From: Siphonodentalium dalli
Lineage: Eukaryota > Mollusca > Scaphopoda > Gadilida > Siphonodentaliidae
NCBI GenBank assembly: GCA_032622095.1
Contig: CP136063.1
Location: 213,917,982-213,981,981, forward strand
DNA length: 64,000 nt
Direction of reading: 5' to 3'
Below the pieces are notes generated by a model. The model searched no databases. It was not told where the DNA came from and worked only from the letters and a program-made list of their open reading frames with translations. The position numbers and the translations under genes were made by a program. Positions 47,201 to 57,654 of this stretch are shown piece after piece. Position 1 is the stretch's first letter; each line of letters begins with the position of its first letter.

Positions 47201-50200
47201 GAATGGCAACAAGCCATAATTCCGACTAATTCCTGAACAGTTACACATAATCCTGCTGTGGTTAAGGGGTTGATTAATTAGAGCATTACTGTATTTAATT
47301 TTGGAAAGAAAACCAAATATTTATACTGCATAATACCATCTGTACTACTGTTAAAACAGTTCAAATAATAAGTTGCAAGAATTCCATGATAAATAGTCAC
47401 TATCGCATTGGGTGCCATAATTATAGGTGTACAGGTTAAAGTGCAGACACTAAAGAAAGCGAGAATGAGGGTGGTAGTTGTAAGGAAGCTAGTGAAGATG
47501 AGAGATGTTCAGAAGAAAAGTCGGGGGACTCAAGTCAACAGAAGAAAGAGGAAGAAAGATTCAACTGGGGTGGATATGAGCAAGGTTTATGTGAGGGAAA
47601 TCAGTGATCAGAGCTCAGATGAAGCAGAAACCGTAAACCGTTCGGACCCAGATTATACGCCAGATCTTAGCACATTTGATGGATCAAAATTTGATGAGAT
47701 GAGGTAATGTGTACTCTCGAGGTTGGAAGTATTGTTCTAGATCTATGATATATGAATATGAAAAATAAACATCTGTGTTGAGACACTTTTATCATTGCTT
47801 ACCGGAAAATATATTTAATTGGTATTAAAGTTGTCAAAAGTTAATCAAAACACACTTTGAAAATTATTAATTTCAACTGATTCTGTTGAATAGTCTGCTG
47901 AAATCTTACACCTTACCAAACACATGTTATACTTTCTTTGAAGCCAGATTAAAAATTTGAATGTGACATACTTCCGGGGAATCTGTTACATGGTTGCAGA
48001 TGATTGATTCATATATCCATGAAAAAAATTCTTAAACCAGTGTAAATAAAATTGCAGCAATTTTCCTTTATGTAGAAAATTTGTAATCTTGATTTGTTTT
48101 ACAGAGAAGAAAATGTGGATGCAATCCATGAGACGAAATACATAGTGTTCCATTCAGCTCTGCTAAAGCTATTCCAATTGTGCACGTTATGTCAGAGTAA
48201 AAACAGAATGTTGCACAGGCTGAATGGAACTCTGTTACATGTACAAACCACATGTACTGGCTGCCTCAACACAAAGGAATGGTTCAGCCAGCCTCCACCC
48301 GTGAAACGTGTTGTGATAGGCAATATACTGTTGAGTGCCGTCATTCTATTCACAGGGAGCATACCCTCAAAGGTTTTCAGACTGCTTAAGTAAGAATTAA
48401 AAACATTTTGTGTGCTAACTATGGTCAGAAATAATATTGTATGAAATTCTTTATCTCTAGTTTGAACTAAACATTAAGAGTTATTCAGTCAGAACATCAA
48501 CCAAATGTAACTGTTTAGTGAAATAAACTTCAAGAAATCATTATAATAAGTAAAACTTGAAAGTGCCTCCAGCACTGACTGAATACTTACATGAATACTC
48601 TTAGTTTGTACAATTTGTACAATGAAAAATGTTCAGAATGCACAATACAACTGTATTTACTGATATAGTAATGATATCCAAATGATGGCCGACCTGTATC
48701 TTTGTTCCAATATATTATCAACACCTCAAAAAAAGTTAGTTCCCGCCTCATACATGTATAACACCCGATCACTCTATCGTTGCTTAATGAATTGAGAACA
48801 TGGGAAATGTAGAATATTGTGGGATTTGAATATCCGATTGTTTTCTAACTTTCTTCTGGATGCTGTTTAATTGGCAAATTAGCCATTTAAAAAAATCACA
48901 CTTTCAACTTTGACGCGGACTCTCAACAGAATTTCGTGTTGATGGGTTAACTGGGTGATGAATATTTGCTAAGTGTCACCGGACTGATTACTGGGTAAGA
49001 TTTTATTGAACTGAATCAGTTGTCACTCAGTTAGAATGTTGGGGTACAATTTTGAACACCTCCCTATATCTGGTTTACTGCATGCACAAAGGGATATATG
49101 GCACACCAGGCAGAGTTATCGATTCATTGAAGACAAACAAACCAATAATGCAGGTCGATCAAAGAATTAAATGGAGTGTTAGAAGTTGAAAGTGTGATTT
49201 TTGAAAATGGCAAATGCATTCAATATGATCTCAATACAGTAATGCCCTAAGTAATCGACCTCTTAACCAAAGCAGAATTATGGGTAACTTTTCAGGATTT
49301 AGTCGGAAATATGGCCTGTTGCAATTCATAGGAAAGCTCTCACCGAGAGCTTTCCGATGAATGGCAACAAGCCATAGAGTTTTCCTATGAATGGCAATAA
49401 GCCATATTTCTGACTAAATCCTGAAAAGCTACCCATAATTCTGCTTTGGTTAAGAGGTCGATTATTTAGGGCATTACTGTATGTTAAAATCCGATGAATA
49501 AAGTACTACTTTTTGTGAGGTGTTTAACAATGTTATTATCCAACAGTTTCATGCATATCAAGTGTCATAGCATCAGAACATTCTTTTACCACCAACGAAA
49601 GTACCTTCACACTTCAATTGATGGAGTGTTCAGTGATGATATAAAAGCAGCGAGAGGATCATTGGTCGGAAAGAGAGCTTACCTTGCCGGAGATGCTCGC
49701 TGCGATTCGATGGGGCATTCGGCGAATTTTCGACATACACTATTCTAGATGCAGAGGAAAACAAAATAATTACCTCTGTGCTAGTGCAGGTGATTTCATA
49801 TCCAGGTTGATCATCAGAGGCGGACTTGCCAATCGGGAGACCGGGTAAATTCCCGATGGGCCGTCGGCCAGAAAAATTATGATTCCATGTGATTTTCTAT
49901 CAAGCGACAATCCGAGGTTTTTTTATGGGGGGGTGGGGGGGGGTATATATGGTTGGGCCTCAAATGAAACCGACGTGGGCCGCCACATGTGTTGTCTAAC
50001 CAGCCTAATTGGCTTATCGTAATTTTGTCATTAAATAAACTGTCACGTAACACCACGTAAATCTAAAAAATTTAGCGGTAACTCCCAAAACATTTCTCGC
50101 AATATGATCTCAATACAGTAATGCCCTAAGTAATCGACCTCTTATTGACATTGGTTGAGGCCAGTCTAGATTCTAGGATTAGCGATTTTCTTGTATAGTT

Positions 50201-53200
50201 TTCAAAATTTGCTCACCCCGGGCTGAACCATGGAACACTCCCACTCTTGGTGCCTCAGCAACTGCCCTTGGTAGATGGGCTGGTATTATATTCATTTCCC
50301 GGGCATTTTTTTGTCCAGTCCGCCTCTGTTGATCATAATATTGTGTTAAAAAATAATAATATTGTACACGAGCCACAATGGAGAATTTATCAAATCTAAA
50401 AAATAGTAAATCAGCTCAAATTATCTAGTGACTTATCGGTTTTCACATATTACCATAAATATTGGTTAGAAAAAAAAAAGAACTAACAAGCCATTTGAAC
50501 CTATTTCCAAGTCTGTTATCTCCAACTGCCTTTGTTAGTTTCGGGCAAAAAATTGCCAACTGTTGGAACATTTAGACCTGAATAGACCAACAGCTGGTCG
50601 CTCACTCACTCTAAATTATATATATATAATCAATGTGCATGTTCATTCATTCATATGGTGAAATAAACAATAATAACTAAAACTTAATGGTGAAATAAAC
50701 AATAATAACTAAAACTTAACGTCACTAAAATTTATATAAATGCAATAAAGGAACATATAAAATTAATTTCTGGAATTTTCATATATGTACATACTAGTAA
50801 TAGTCCAGTGCATTTATGAGAAAAAATGCCAAACCCGGAACTAATTGCAACAGAATTTTTTTTTGCTGGAGTAAGTACATGAACCCTCCATAAACAACAT
50901 ACTAAAAATCGGCAAAAATCGGAAAAAGGGAAATTGGTGAATTTCGTGAAATAAATTTGGGAAAATTTGGTCAAATCATCATTTTATGGATTTTCATGAA
51001 TGTTTATAAAAACAATCAAATTCACAAATCCTACAAATAGGATATGTATTGTGTCGTCCTCAGTTTCCTGAACCCAGTACTGAAAACCAGTCCCAGATTC
51101 ATTACGTATTTTTCAAGTTGTGTGCCTTCAAAAATGCAAGTTAACCTGATTTTGGCCCATTTTCGGGGCCTCACTTTCGAAGAATGAGCCAAAATGCCTT
51201 ATTTATGATTAATTATTAAAAAAAACTAGAGCAAACTGAAGGGATTTCTCACTGTTTTAGTAGTTTCCTCACTAGATTAAACACAAAATATGATTAATAT
51301 GTGCATCTATAATTAAGAAGACGATTTATTCTCAAACAAAATGTGTATTCCATTGTATGGACTTAGCCAATTTTGCCTCTGACACTGAATTAGTCCAAGT
51401 CTTCTCGTACTAAAACCGGCTAAGATATTGGGATGGAGGTGCCGGTCTTTAGTCCGAGTTCCAGGCCCATGGTCTCCTTTGACACGAGTTAATCGTTAGT
51501 GACCCGCTCAAATAAAACCACAATTATATGAAATAAAATATCACAATTGCTACAATAAACGGATAGTTTCCGCAGAAGACATGCTATTTGATCTGAAACC
51601 CACATCGGTTGTGAATTGAAAGCGGTAATTTAATGTGAAAAGAAACTTTTGCCGCAGTGTTTACATATTTTTTAAAGTATGCGAACTCAGTTGACCTTGC
51701 GAACTGCGTTCGGCATTTTCCGGTGAAAATATTCCGTAGATTTTCAATCAACCACGCACGATGAATTCTCCATTGTAATCGTAATTATACGTGACAATAA
51801 ATAAATTATTACATAGATTAAATACATATTGAAGATATAAATGTAATACATTAAATAAATTACGGGAATTATAACCATCTCACAGTTTAAAACAGTGTAA
51901 ACACAATGACCATTAGAATATCATGGGGGCCGCCATTTTGTTTGTATCGAAATTCGTCTCGGCCAAAACAAACACCGGACAATGCCGAAGTTCTTCGGAA
52001 CCTGAGTTCGGCTTTCAGTTAAGTAAACAAACAGAAAAAACAGCGATGTTGGTGACAATCAACCGGAATATTCTATGCGTAATTTAACATGAAAATTAGA
52101 TTATTATACACCATTATGACCATGATATGTCTCTCTTTCCGATGTATATAGCATCATGTATTGATTCATTAGGTAAATCGAGTAAAATACACCACAGATT
52201 CCCGCCACAGATCGTGGGCGTAACTCGTGTGATAGGATTGGTATGCAAGCGGGCTGGGACTAAAAACAGCAAATCGCCATCCCAATATCTTAGCTGGTTT
52301 TAGTACAAGAAGACTGGGACTAACACTGAATGTGTGTGATGAAATGCAATATTTGAGGTAATGTAACTCAATAATTTAATACCCATATGCCATGCGTTTC
52401 TTATAACCTTTTAAGTATGTTGGATTGAACAAATTGTAAAGGTATTAACAGGACATTATTTAAGAAAATCAACTTATGGCCCTTTGAATACTTAGTCTTA
52501 GCTTGTTTCCAAAGATGCCAGTTTGAGGCATTTTTGTCCATTCTAAAAGGAGTTGGGCCATAAAAACAAAAAACAATGGGTGTTTTAATGTGTAAAATTA
52601 TTTGAACTTTCCTCCCACAACACTTAAGTGATAAAAAATTAGCCTTACATTGGTTATGCCATAGTATGTCACTAGATTTCTTTCATTTTTCAGGAAAATG
52701 ACTCCAAATTTTAACGTTGGTATAGGGGTAGGAAAAATCACAAAATGCAATCTTATCACCAAATTACAGCCATTTCAGACACAATGTTGTTTTCTTCCAG
52801 TTTGTGTACATTCCTGTTGCATTATAAAACTGCTTAATACGTTATCGGACGTTGATTTATAATTTTATGGTTATGTTGTATAAAAACAATCTCAAAATGC
52901 CAATTTGACATTTCACTGCCAAATTATGACAACAAATATTATAGCTCTGTCAATAAACATAAACAGAGGAAATATGAAATTATGCATGAAAGAACAATGT
53001 AAGCAGAAGCTGTTAATATAAAGTTTTATACTTCAAGATGCATAATTTTGAAGTTTTTGTTGATATGCTTTCCCCTACCCCATTGTTCTGCCGTTCAAAT
53101 TTGGAGTAAGTTTCCATAATGATGAGTGAAATCCAGTGACATTCATTGGTATAACCATTGAAATGCTATTTTCTCAACAAAAACATTATTTAAGAGGACA

Positions 53201-56200
53201 GATCACATAATTTTACACAATAAACTTTCGTTAATTATTCTGAATATGCCTAAAATCCTTTTAAAATTGACAAAAACGCCCCACAGTAGCATTTTCGGAA
53301 AAGAGGCTAGACTAAGAGTTCATAGGACCATAATTTTATTTTCTTCACCAATGTATTTGGAAATTACTTCACAATTTCTTCAATCTAGTATTCTCAAAAT
53401 GTTATGAGAAAAGCAGAGCATATGGATATTAATTTATTGAGTTACATGACCTCAAATATGGCATTTCATCACACAAGTTCTGTGTCAAGGCAAATTTGGC
53501 CATACAATGGAACACACATTTTGTTTGAGAATATTTTATTCTCCTTATTCATAGATGCACATATTAATCATATTTTGTGTTTAATCTAGTGAGGAAATTA
53601 CTAAAACAGTGAACAAGTCATTAATTTGGCACTAGTTTTTTGAATAATTAACCACATAATACGGCATTTGGCTCATTCTGCGAAATTAACACTCCAAAAT
53701 CAGGTAAACTCGCGTTTTTGAAAGCACACAACTCGAAAAATACTTAAGGAATCTGGGAATGGTTTACAGTTCTGGATTCAGGAAAATGTGGTCGACAAAA
53801 TAGGCATGATATTTGTAGGACTTGTAAATTTGAATGTTTTATATACATTCATGAAAATCCATATATTGATGATTTGACCAAATTTTCCCAATTTTTTTTT
53901 CACGAAATTCACTAATTTCCCTTTTTCCGATTTTTGCTGATTTTTAGTATGTTGTTTACGGAGGGTATATGTACCAATTCCAGCAAAAAAAATTATGTTG
54001 CAATTAGTTCTGGGTAAAACCATAAATGCACTGGACTATAATGTTACCAATGATAATCTCTGTATTCAAACACAAAATCGATCAAGATACTGAATTTGGA
54101 ATTGTATTGAATGATTTTTATAGCAAATAATTTAAAATTTCACCATATATAAATGTTCATTATTTCAAGAAGTGAAAGTCTGCAAATAACACCCAATTTC
54201 AAAGGTAATCACAATTACAGAGTAATGAAGTTCAGAACTCCAACAGGATGGAACTAGAAGGGCTAAAACGATCTGTAAGTCAACTGAAAGATGTGAATAT
54301 TGCAGCCTTTATTTCTGACGCCCACAGGCAGGTTGCCAAATGGACACGGGAGAGTTGGAAGGTGCCGCATTTTTTCGACTGTTGGCATGTTGTAAAGGGT
54401 TAGTTACATATACAGACAAAACATACTACATCTGTATTGTAAGTTTGCATCAATGTCACTTTTAAAGTACATGTATGTGAATATAATATAGTTTGTCGAA
54501 CAGGAATACAATTTTTAAATTAAAGGTACTCAATCCGATTAAGCACCCTTAAATTACTATTTCTTTGGCTTCAGGGGTAAAAAATATTTGATTCAAGTCG
54601 AGGAACCCATCAAACAATGCTCAGAGTTATCAGATATTGATTTTTTTAATTTGTAATTTTCTCGAGATGTGTAGTAATAACTGCCCCATAATTCGACTCG
54701 AATCAAATATTTTTTACCCGAAGTCAAAGAAATAGTAATTTAGGGGTGCTTAATCGGATTATTAAAGTACCTTTAACACATGCATGCATGTGTATGGTCT
54801 TATTAAATTGAAATATAGGCATCAATATCATGAACACATGTCATGCTTCTAATGAATTTGGTATGCAAAAGTTGATAATTGCTTTCCTGACAATGCACTT
54901 CATGTTTGTGACTGCAAATTGATTTTTGTTTGACCAGAATAAAAATAAAATGCAGCTGGAATACAAAATATATTACCCCGCCCCACATTTAGCAATAGTT
55001 TTACAGGGAATGCAGTATTTTGTTTGTGTATTGACAATGTCTGATCTCTGGGATACCGACACTGAAGGGGTCACTCTCACTAAAAAAAAGTGCCGAAGTG
55101 TACATAGGGTTTGAAAATGTGCTGACACTGTTACTTAAACTATGTTTCTGAAAGTCTGGTGCCCATTATCAGTTTATATTCAGTTCATTTTAATGTTCAT
55201 TGGAACATAAAGAAATTATTCTCCAACACAAATCATGGCAGATATGAAAACTAAACATCATTTAGAACATTTCAAAACCTGTAGACCTTCGAGCACATTT
55301 TTTAAACCTGACCCTACAGCACTTTTTTTTTTGGTGAGAGTGATCCCTTCAGCGATACTGACAGCATGTACATATCGATAAAAAGTCAAATGCACATCAA
55401 TCTTATGAAATCTATATTTTCCAGTTATAATATTTATCCTAGAATTGTGCATTGTAGTTGAAAAATATAGCTTAAACACCATCACCCTGCCTGGAATTCA
55501 ATTCTTACTACATGTAGTGTTTGCAATATTTCTAATTATTTTCTTGTCTTTATGAGGACTTGTTAAGAAGCTCACAAAATTGGCAAAAAGGAAGGACATG
55601 GATATCATCAAAGAATGGATAAAAGGAATCAAGTCACATATTTATTGGTGTGTTGCCACCAGTGTGCCAGGAGACACTGAAACAGTTAAGAAGAAATATT
55701 TAACAAGTGTTGAGCATATTCAAAATGATCACAGGAACTGTGCACATGCCCCATATAGGAAACAAAAGAAATGGCTAAAAAAAGGTGAGCTAAATTATAT
55801 AAACCATTCTTAGAATAGATACCAGAATAGATACCAGTGCAAATCATGAAGCAATTTTTCAAAATCAGATAACGTTTCGTGTAACAAACATTGACTATGA
55901 CCTGACAAGACAATTAACACAATCATATCACCTTACTGCGAGTGGTAAAAAGTTTGAAAAGCACCATTTTTTCAGACTGAATTAATGAATCATAGTCTCC
56001 AATTTGGCGAAGTTTTTTATTTACCATGAAAAAGATATATGACTACTATAAGCTATTATAATTCTTATCTGTATTAATTAGTTCATTAATATCCAAATCT
56101 TGTCAATTATGAATGGGGGTAAAATTGCAACAGGAGCATTTCCAATAAATATAATGTATGTGAATAAAAATGGGAATGTTTCTTGTAGCTGACAATGCAC

Positions 56201-57546
56201 CCAGGATAGATGACTGAAAAGTCTAAAAACTTGCAAGATTTTTTCTGATTTCACCATGTCGTTTTCTTTTGTGGTTTGCAGGAACAAAGGCAGCTGAGCA
56301 GCTCAATGAATTGATGACAAAAACATCAGTGATCAACCAAATCAAGAAAATGTCTCCATATGGTCAAACATATGGTGTTGAAAGCTTTCACAGTCTAGTG
56401 AACCAATTCATGCCAAAAATGTTCCAATTTTCATATTTGGGAATGAAAAGCAGGTACACATAATTAAATACTGTGCAGACTATCCTGTATGTAACTCAGA
56501 AAAGAGCATAAAATAATCCAAGCACTCAAAAGCTATTTATGCAAAACTATGGTTTCAATTTGTTGAAGCAAGAATTTACGCAACTATCTATGAATGCATT
56601 TAAAGGTACTCAATCCGTAAAGAGGGTCCCCATCTCAACAGATTCCAAAGTAAATTGTAACCAAGGAGACACTAAAATTGATCAATTGACAAAAAGGTCA
56701 AAGCATTGAAAAGTATTCTGAAAAGCTTATTCAGATTAAAATATTTAATCACTGTAACAGTTTTCAAATTCCAATACATATAATTATGTTATTGGAAGAA
56801 CTATTAATGAATGTATGAACAAATTTTATCTATTTCTTTATGCTCTTGTCAGGAGTGATATTTTACAGACTTATATTCTGCACATTCACCCAATGAGAGT
56901 GACTTCGGTCCCTTTAAGAGCACCACAGGTCCCCAGAACAAAAAATTGCCCCCCAATCAAACTTAAACCTATAACATAAAAGTTTTATTGGGGGGGGGGG
57001 GGTAAAAAAAAATTCTGGAGACCTGTGAAGAGACTGTATATTTCAGGAACCAGTTAGCTGTGCTGCACCACAATGAAAATTGTAAGAGAAGTCAAGCAAT
57101 GACATCAGCAGGGAATCTAAGGTGGTCAATTGTCCACAGAAAATATAAAGATGAGCCAACGTTGCGAAAAGTTATGTCATTACCCACATTTGGTGAGTTG
57201 AATTCGCAATATGTCCATTCATTACATGAATATATCTGAAAATGTGTCATAAAACTCATATAATGAGTCATATATATGTTTCAGTGAAAAAATACAATAT
57301 GATAAATAGCGTGTCCTGATTATTCATAGGATTAGAAAAAATATTACATCGCTACTGACTGTTATTTCAGATTATGTTGAAAAATGCCTGAAAGCGGTGA
57401 TGAAATCCATCAACAACAAACCAAAGAAACTCGCTCTAGCAGTACCACCACATCTGTGTAGTAACAGAGAAAGAATTCCACTGGACACCCTAATTTCAAA
57501 GCACAGAACAAGATTCAGGAAGAAGCCTGTCAAAACAAGCAGATAG
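40987..57546 (+). CDS. Kolobok-like transposase with THAP domain (11 exons, one frameshift)
   Basis: Spliced product is about 739 aa if one missing base in exon 6 is allowed for. N-terminal THAP zinc finger (C5, C10, C50, H53), linker rich in K/R/D/E, then a conserved zinc-binding part ('FQLCTLCQSKNR', 'CTGCLNTKEWFSQPP'), 'GNILLSAVILFTG', and the catalytic core: 'GDARCDSMGHSANF' (first acid), 'FISDAHRQVAKW' plus 'FDCWHVVKG' (second acid), and 'YGVESFHSLVNQF' with 'FSYLGM' (probable third acid). These match a widespread animal family that I identify as Kolobok-type DDE transposases. The enzyme would bind the element's ends and cut and paste it into TTAA. All ten introns have GT/AG ends and consistent phases. 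One frameshift near 49728 makes this copy a probable pseudogene; a sequencing error is the alternative. A host-domesticated gene is less likely because matching transposon ends surround it. Confidence 0.85.
41202..45045. other. Intron 1 of the transposase
   Basis: No coding sequence. The longest open frame (43106-43528 on the minus strand, 140 codons) has no recognisable domain. A poly-C run at 44366-44382 and an interrupted C run at 43254-43263. Confidence 0.6.
45046..45233 (+). CDS. Transposase exon 2
   Basis: Follows TTCTACATAG and ends before GTGAGA. The single first base completes GTT, giving 'GHTKV' then 'LYLKDDAVPT', the standard 'DAVPT' end of a THAP module. It continues with a linker ('QLTPKRVTKARNLSIQRQRK'). 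Ends in phase 1. Confidence 0.85.
45326..45500. repeat. Diverged double hairpin module in transposase intron 2
   Basis: 'GTGCCAGTGCATTCTCATAT' ... 'CACATATATAAGAAA' and then 'TGTATTCTCTTATATATGCG' ... 'AATGCATTGGCACAGGG' are decayed copies of the hairpin core of 4840-5165, with changed centres (CTCCCATAGGGAG instead of CGACC..GGTCG). Confidence 0.8.
45882..45992 (+). CDS. Transposase exon 3 (linker)
   Basis: 111 nt between TCATTTTAG and GTTGGT. Starts with 2 nt completing the codon of exon 2, then 'MKSPELMVDLPEVGMELEVN'. Low similarity expected: this is linker. Accepted because phases fit on both sides. Ends in phase 1. Confidence 0.65.
46260..46456. mobile_element. Mariner-like palindromic MITE, copy C, in intron 3
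   Basis: TA-flanked, same ends as 22117-22333, centre 'GCTCTCGTTGAGAGC'. Confidence 0.88.
46549..46784. repeat. Nested palindrome made of TTGCGC words
   Basis: Outer arms 'GGAAGCCAAATTGACATTTA' and complement. Inside, 'CTTATTGCGCTTAAGCGCAA' type palindromes recur, so at least four alternative stems overlap. The core word 'GCGCAATAAGG' and its complement appear about nine times in 170 bp. Confidence 0.85.
47082..47291. mobile_element. Mariner-like palindromic MITE, copy D, in intron 3
   Basis: TA-flanked with 'CAGTAATGCTCTAATTAATT' and the complementary right end. It lies only 790 bp from copy C. Confidence 0.85.
47427..47703 (+). CDS. Transposase exon 4 (basic and acidic linker)
   Basis: 277 nt from ATTATAG to GTAATG, with phases 1-in and 2-out that fit exons 3 and 5. 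The accepted frame gives a lysine/arginine-rich part ('TQVNRRKRKKDSTG', possible nuclear signal) followed by 'SDQSSDEAETVNRSDPDYTP'. In the first 150 nt another frame (starting at about 47456) reads as an acidic S/E-rich segment before a TGA, so an additional small indel here cannot be excluded. Confidence 0.65.
48105..48389 (+). CDS. Transposase exon 5 (zinc-binding region)
   Basis: 285 nt from TTTTACAG to GTAAGA. Encodes 'HETKYIVFHSALLKLFQLC', 'CQSKNRMLHRLNGTLLHV', 'CTGCLNTKEWFSQPP' and 'GNILLSAVILFTG'. The CxxC pairs probably form a zinc ribbon. These are hallmark segments of the family. In phase 1 nt, out phase 2. Confidence 0.92.
49237..49479. mobile_element. Mariner-like palindromic MITE, copy E, in intron 5
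   Basis: TA-flanked. The right arm contains a repeated partial 'ATGAATGGCAACAAGCCATA' segment, so it is longer than the others. A fragment of its left flank and left end ('CAATATGATCTCAATACAGT') recurs at 50098-50145. Confidence 0.88.
49547..49789 (+). CDS. Transposase exon 6 with a frameshift
   Basis: Begins after CCAACAG and ends before GTGATT. Reads 'CHSIRTFFYHQRKYLHTSI' and 'GDARCDSMGHSANF' (first catalytic Asp), then runs into TAG at 49746-49748. The next frame carries the expected continuation 'TYTILDAEENKIITSVLVQ' to the donor. One base is missing at about 49725-49730 in a T run. Confidence 0.88.
49790..50802. other. Intron 6, first part
   Basis: Unassigned intron DNA with a poly-G run (49928-49942) and a duplicated 32-bp segment 'GGTGAAATAAACAATAATAA' at 50658-50720. 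Confidence 0.6.
50803..54036. mobile_element. 3.2-kb foldback element in transposase intron 6
   Basis: TA-flanked ends 'GTCCAGTGCATTTATG' and 'CATAAATGCACTGGAC'. The two arms are inverted copies for more than 1 kb each. For example, 'AACACAAAATATGATTAATA' at 51279 matches the complement at 53565-53585, and 'GATGAAATGCAATATTTGAG' at 52338 pairs with text near 53450-53475. The left arm is interrupted by a 932-bp insertion (51391-52322). A short relative lies at 58812-59218. Confidence 0.82.
51391..52322. mobile_element. 932-bp element with 9-bp target duplication, nested in the foldback
   Basis: Ends 'TAGTCCAAGTCTTCTCGTAC' and 'GTACAAGAAGACTGGGACTA' are imperfect inverted repeats that continue as 'TAAAACCGGCTAAGATATTG'. 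It is flanked by ACACTGAAT on both sides (51382-51390, 52323-52331). Removing it restores continuity of the foldback arm. A 9-bp duplication suggests Mutator-like; no transposase inside. Confidence 0.85.
54221..54398 (+). CDS. Transposase exon 7 (second catalytic acid)
   Basis: 178 nt from ACAATTACAG to GTTAGT. Encodes 'SNEVQNSNRMELEGLKRSV', 'FISDAHRQVAKWTRESW' and 'FDCWHVVKG'. The family usually has 'TDRH'; here it is 'SDAHR', keeping the Asp and His. Phase 0 in, phase 1 out. Confidence 0.92.
54523..54776. mobile_element. 'AAAGGTACTCAATCCGATT' family MITE, copy 3, in intron 7
   Basis: Left 'TTAAAGGTACTCAATCCGAT', right 'GCTTAATCGGATTATTAAAG' and 'TACCTTTAA'. Interior as in 29889-30355. Confidence 0.85.
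55040..55372. repeat. Foldback with 'GACACTGAAGGGGTCACTCT' arms, copy 1
   Basis: 'CTGAAGGGGTCACTCTCAC' at the left and 'GGTGAGAGTGATCCCTTCAG' at the right are inverted repeats, and 'GGGTTTGAAAATGTGCTGA' pairs with the complementary text near 55290. A relative lies at 60690-60925 in the other gene's intron. Confidence 0.8.
55557..55784 (+). CDS. Transposase exon 8
   Basis: 228 nt from TTTATGAG to GTGAGC. Encodes 'LVKKLTKLAKRKDMDIIKEW', 'GIKSHIYWCVATS', 'VEHIQNDHRNCAHAPYRKQ' and 'KKWLKKG'. 'L.KLAKRK....W...I..H.YWC' and 'H..NCAH.P' are strongly conserved family text. Phase 1 out. Confidence 0.92.
56282..56453 (+). CDS. Transposase exon 9 (probable third catalytic acid)
   Basis: 172 nt from TTTGCAG to GTACAC. 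Encodes 'GTKAAEQLNELMTKTSVI', 'KKMSPYGQTYGVESFHSLVN' and 'FMPKMFQFSYLGMKSR'. The Glu in 'VESFHS' is my candidate for the last acid of the DDE triad. Phase 2 out. Confidence 0.92.
56600..56660. repeat. Fragment of the 'AAAGGTACTCAATCCG' family
   Basis: 'TTTAAAGGTACTCAATCCG' followed by 'GGTCCCCATCTCAACAGATT' matches the left end of 18373-19316. The right end is not seen. Confidence 0.6.
57047..57192 (+). CDS. Transposase exon 10
   Basis: 146 nt from ATTTCAG to GTGAGT. Encodes 'NQLAVLHHNENCKRSQAM', 'SAGNLRWSIVHRKYKDEPTL' and 'RKVMSLPTF', the conserved 'L..lHfNeN..R.qA' and 'Y..PKy......vr.v...PTf' region. Phase 1 out. Confidence 0.9.
57371..57546 (+). CDS. Transposase exon 11 (C-terminus)
   Basis: From GTTATTTCAG to TAG at 57544-57546. 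Encodes 'DYVEKCLKAVMKSI' and a basic tail. The family usually has 'Y.Y...L...V', consistent. Confidence 0.9.
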
Positions 57547-57654
57547 ATAGCTTCATAATTTAAAAAAATGGACATAATGTCATGTTTTGTCAGAAGAAGC
57601 ATTATGAAGTGGCCCCAATGGTATTCCATAGCTATGGTGTCCTGTTTCCGCCAA

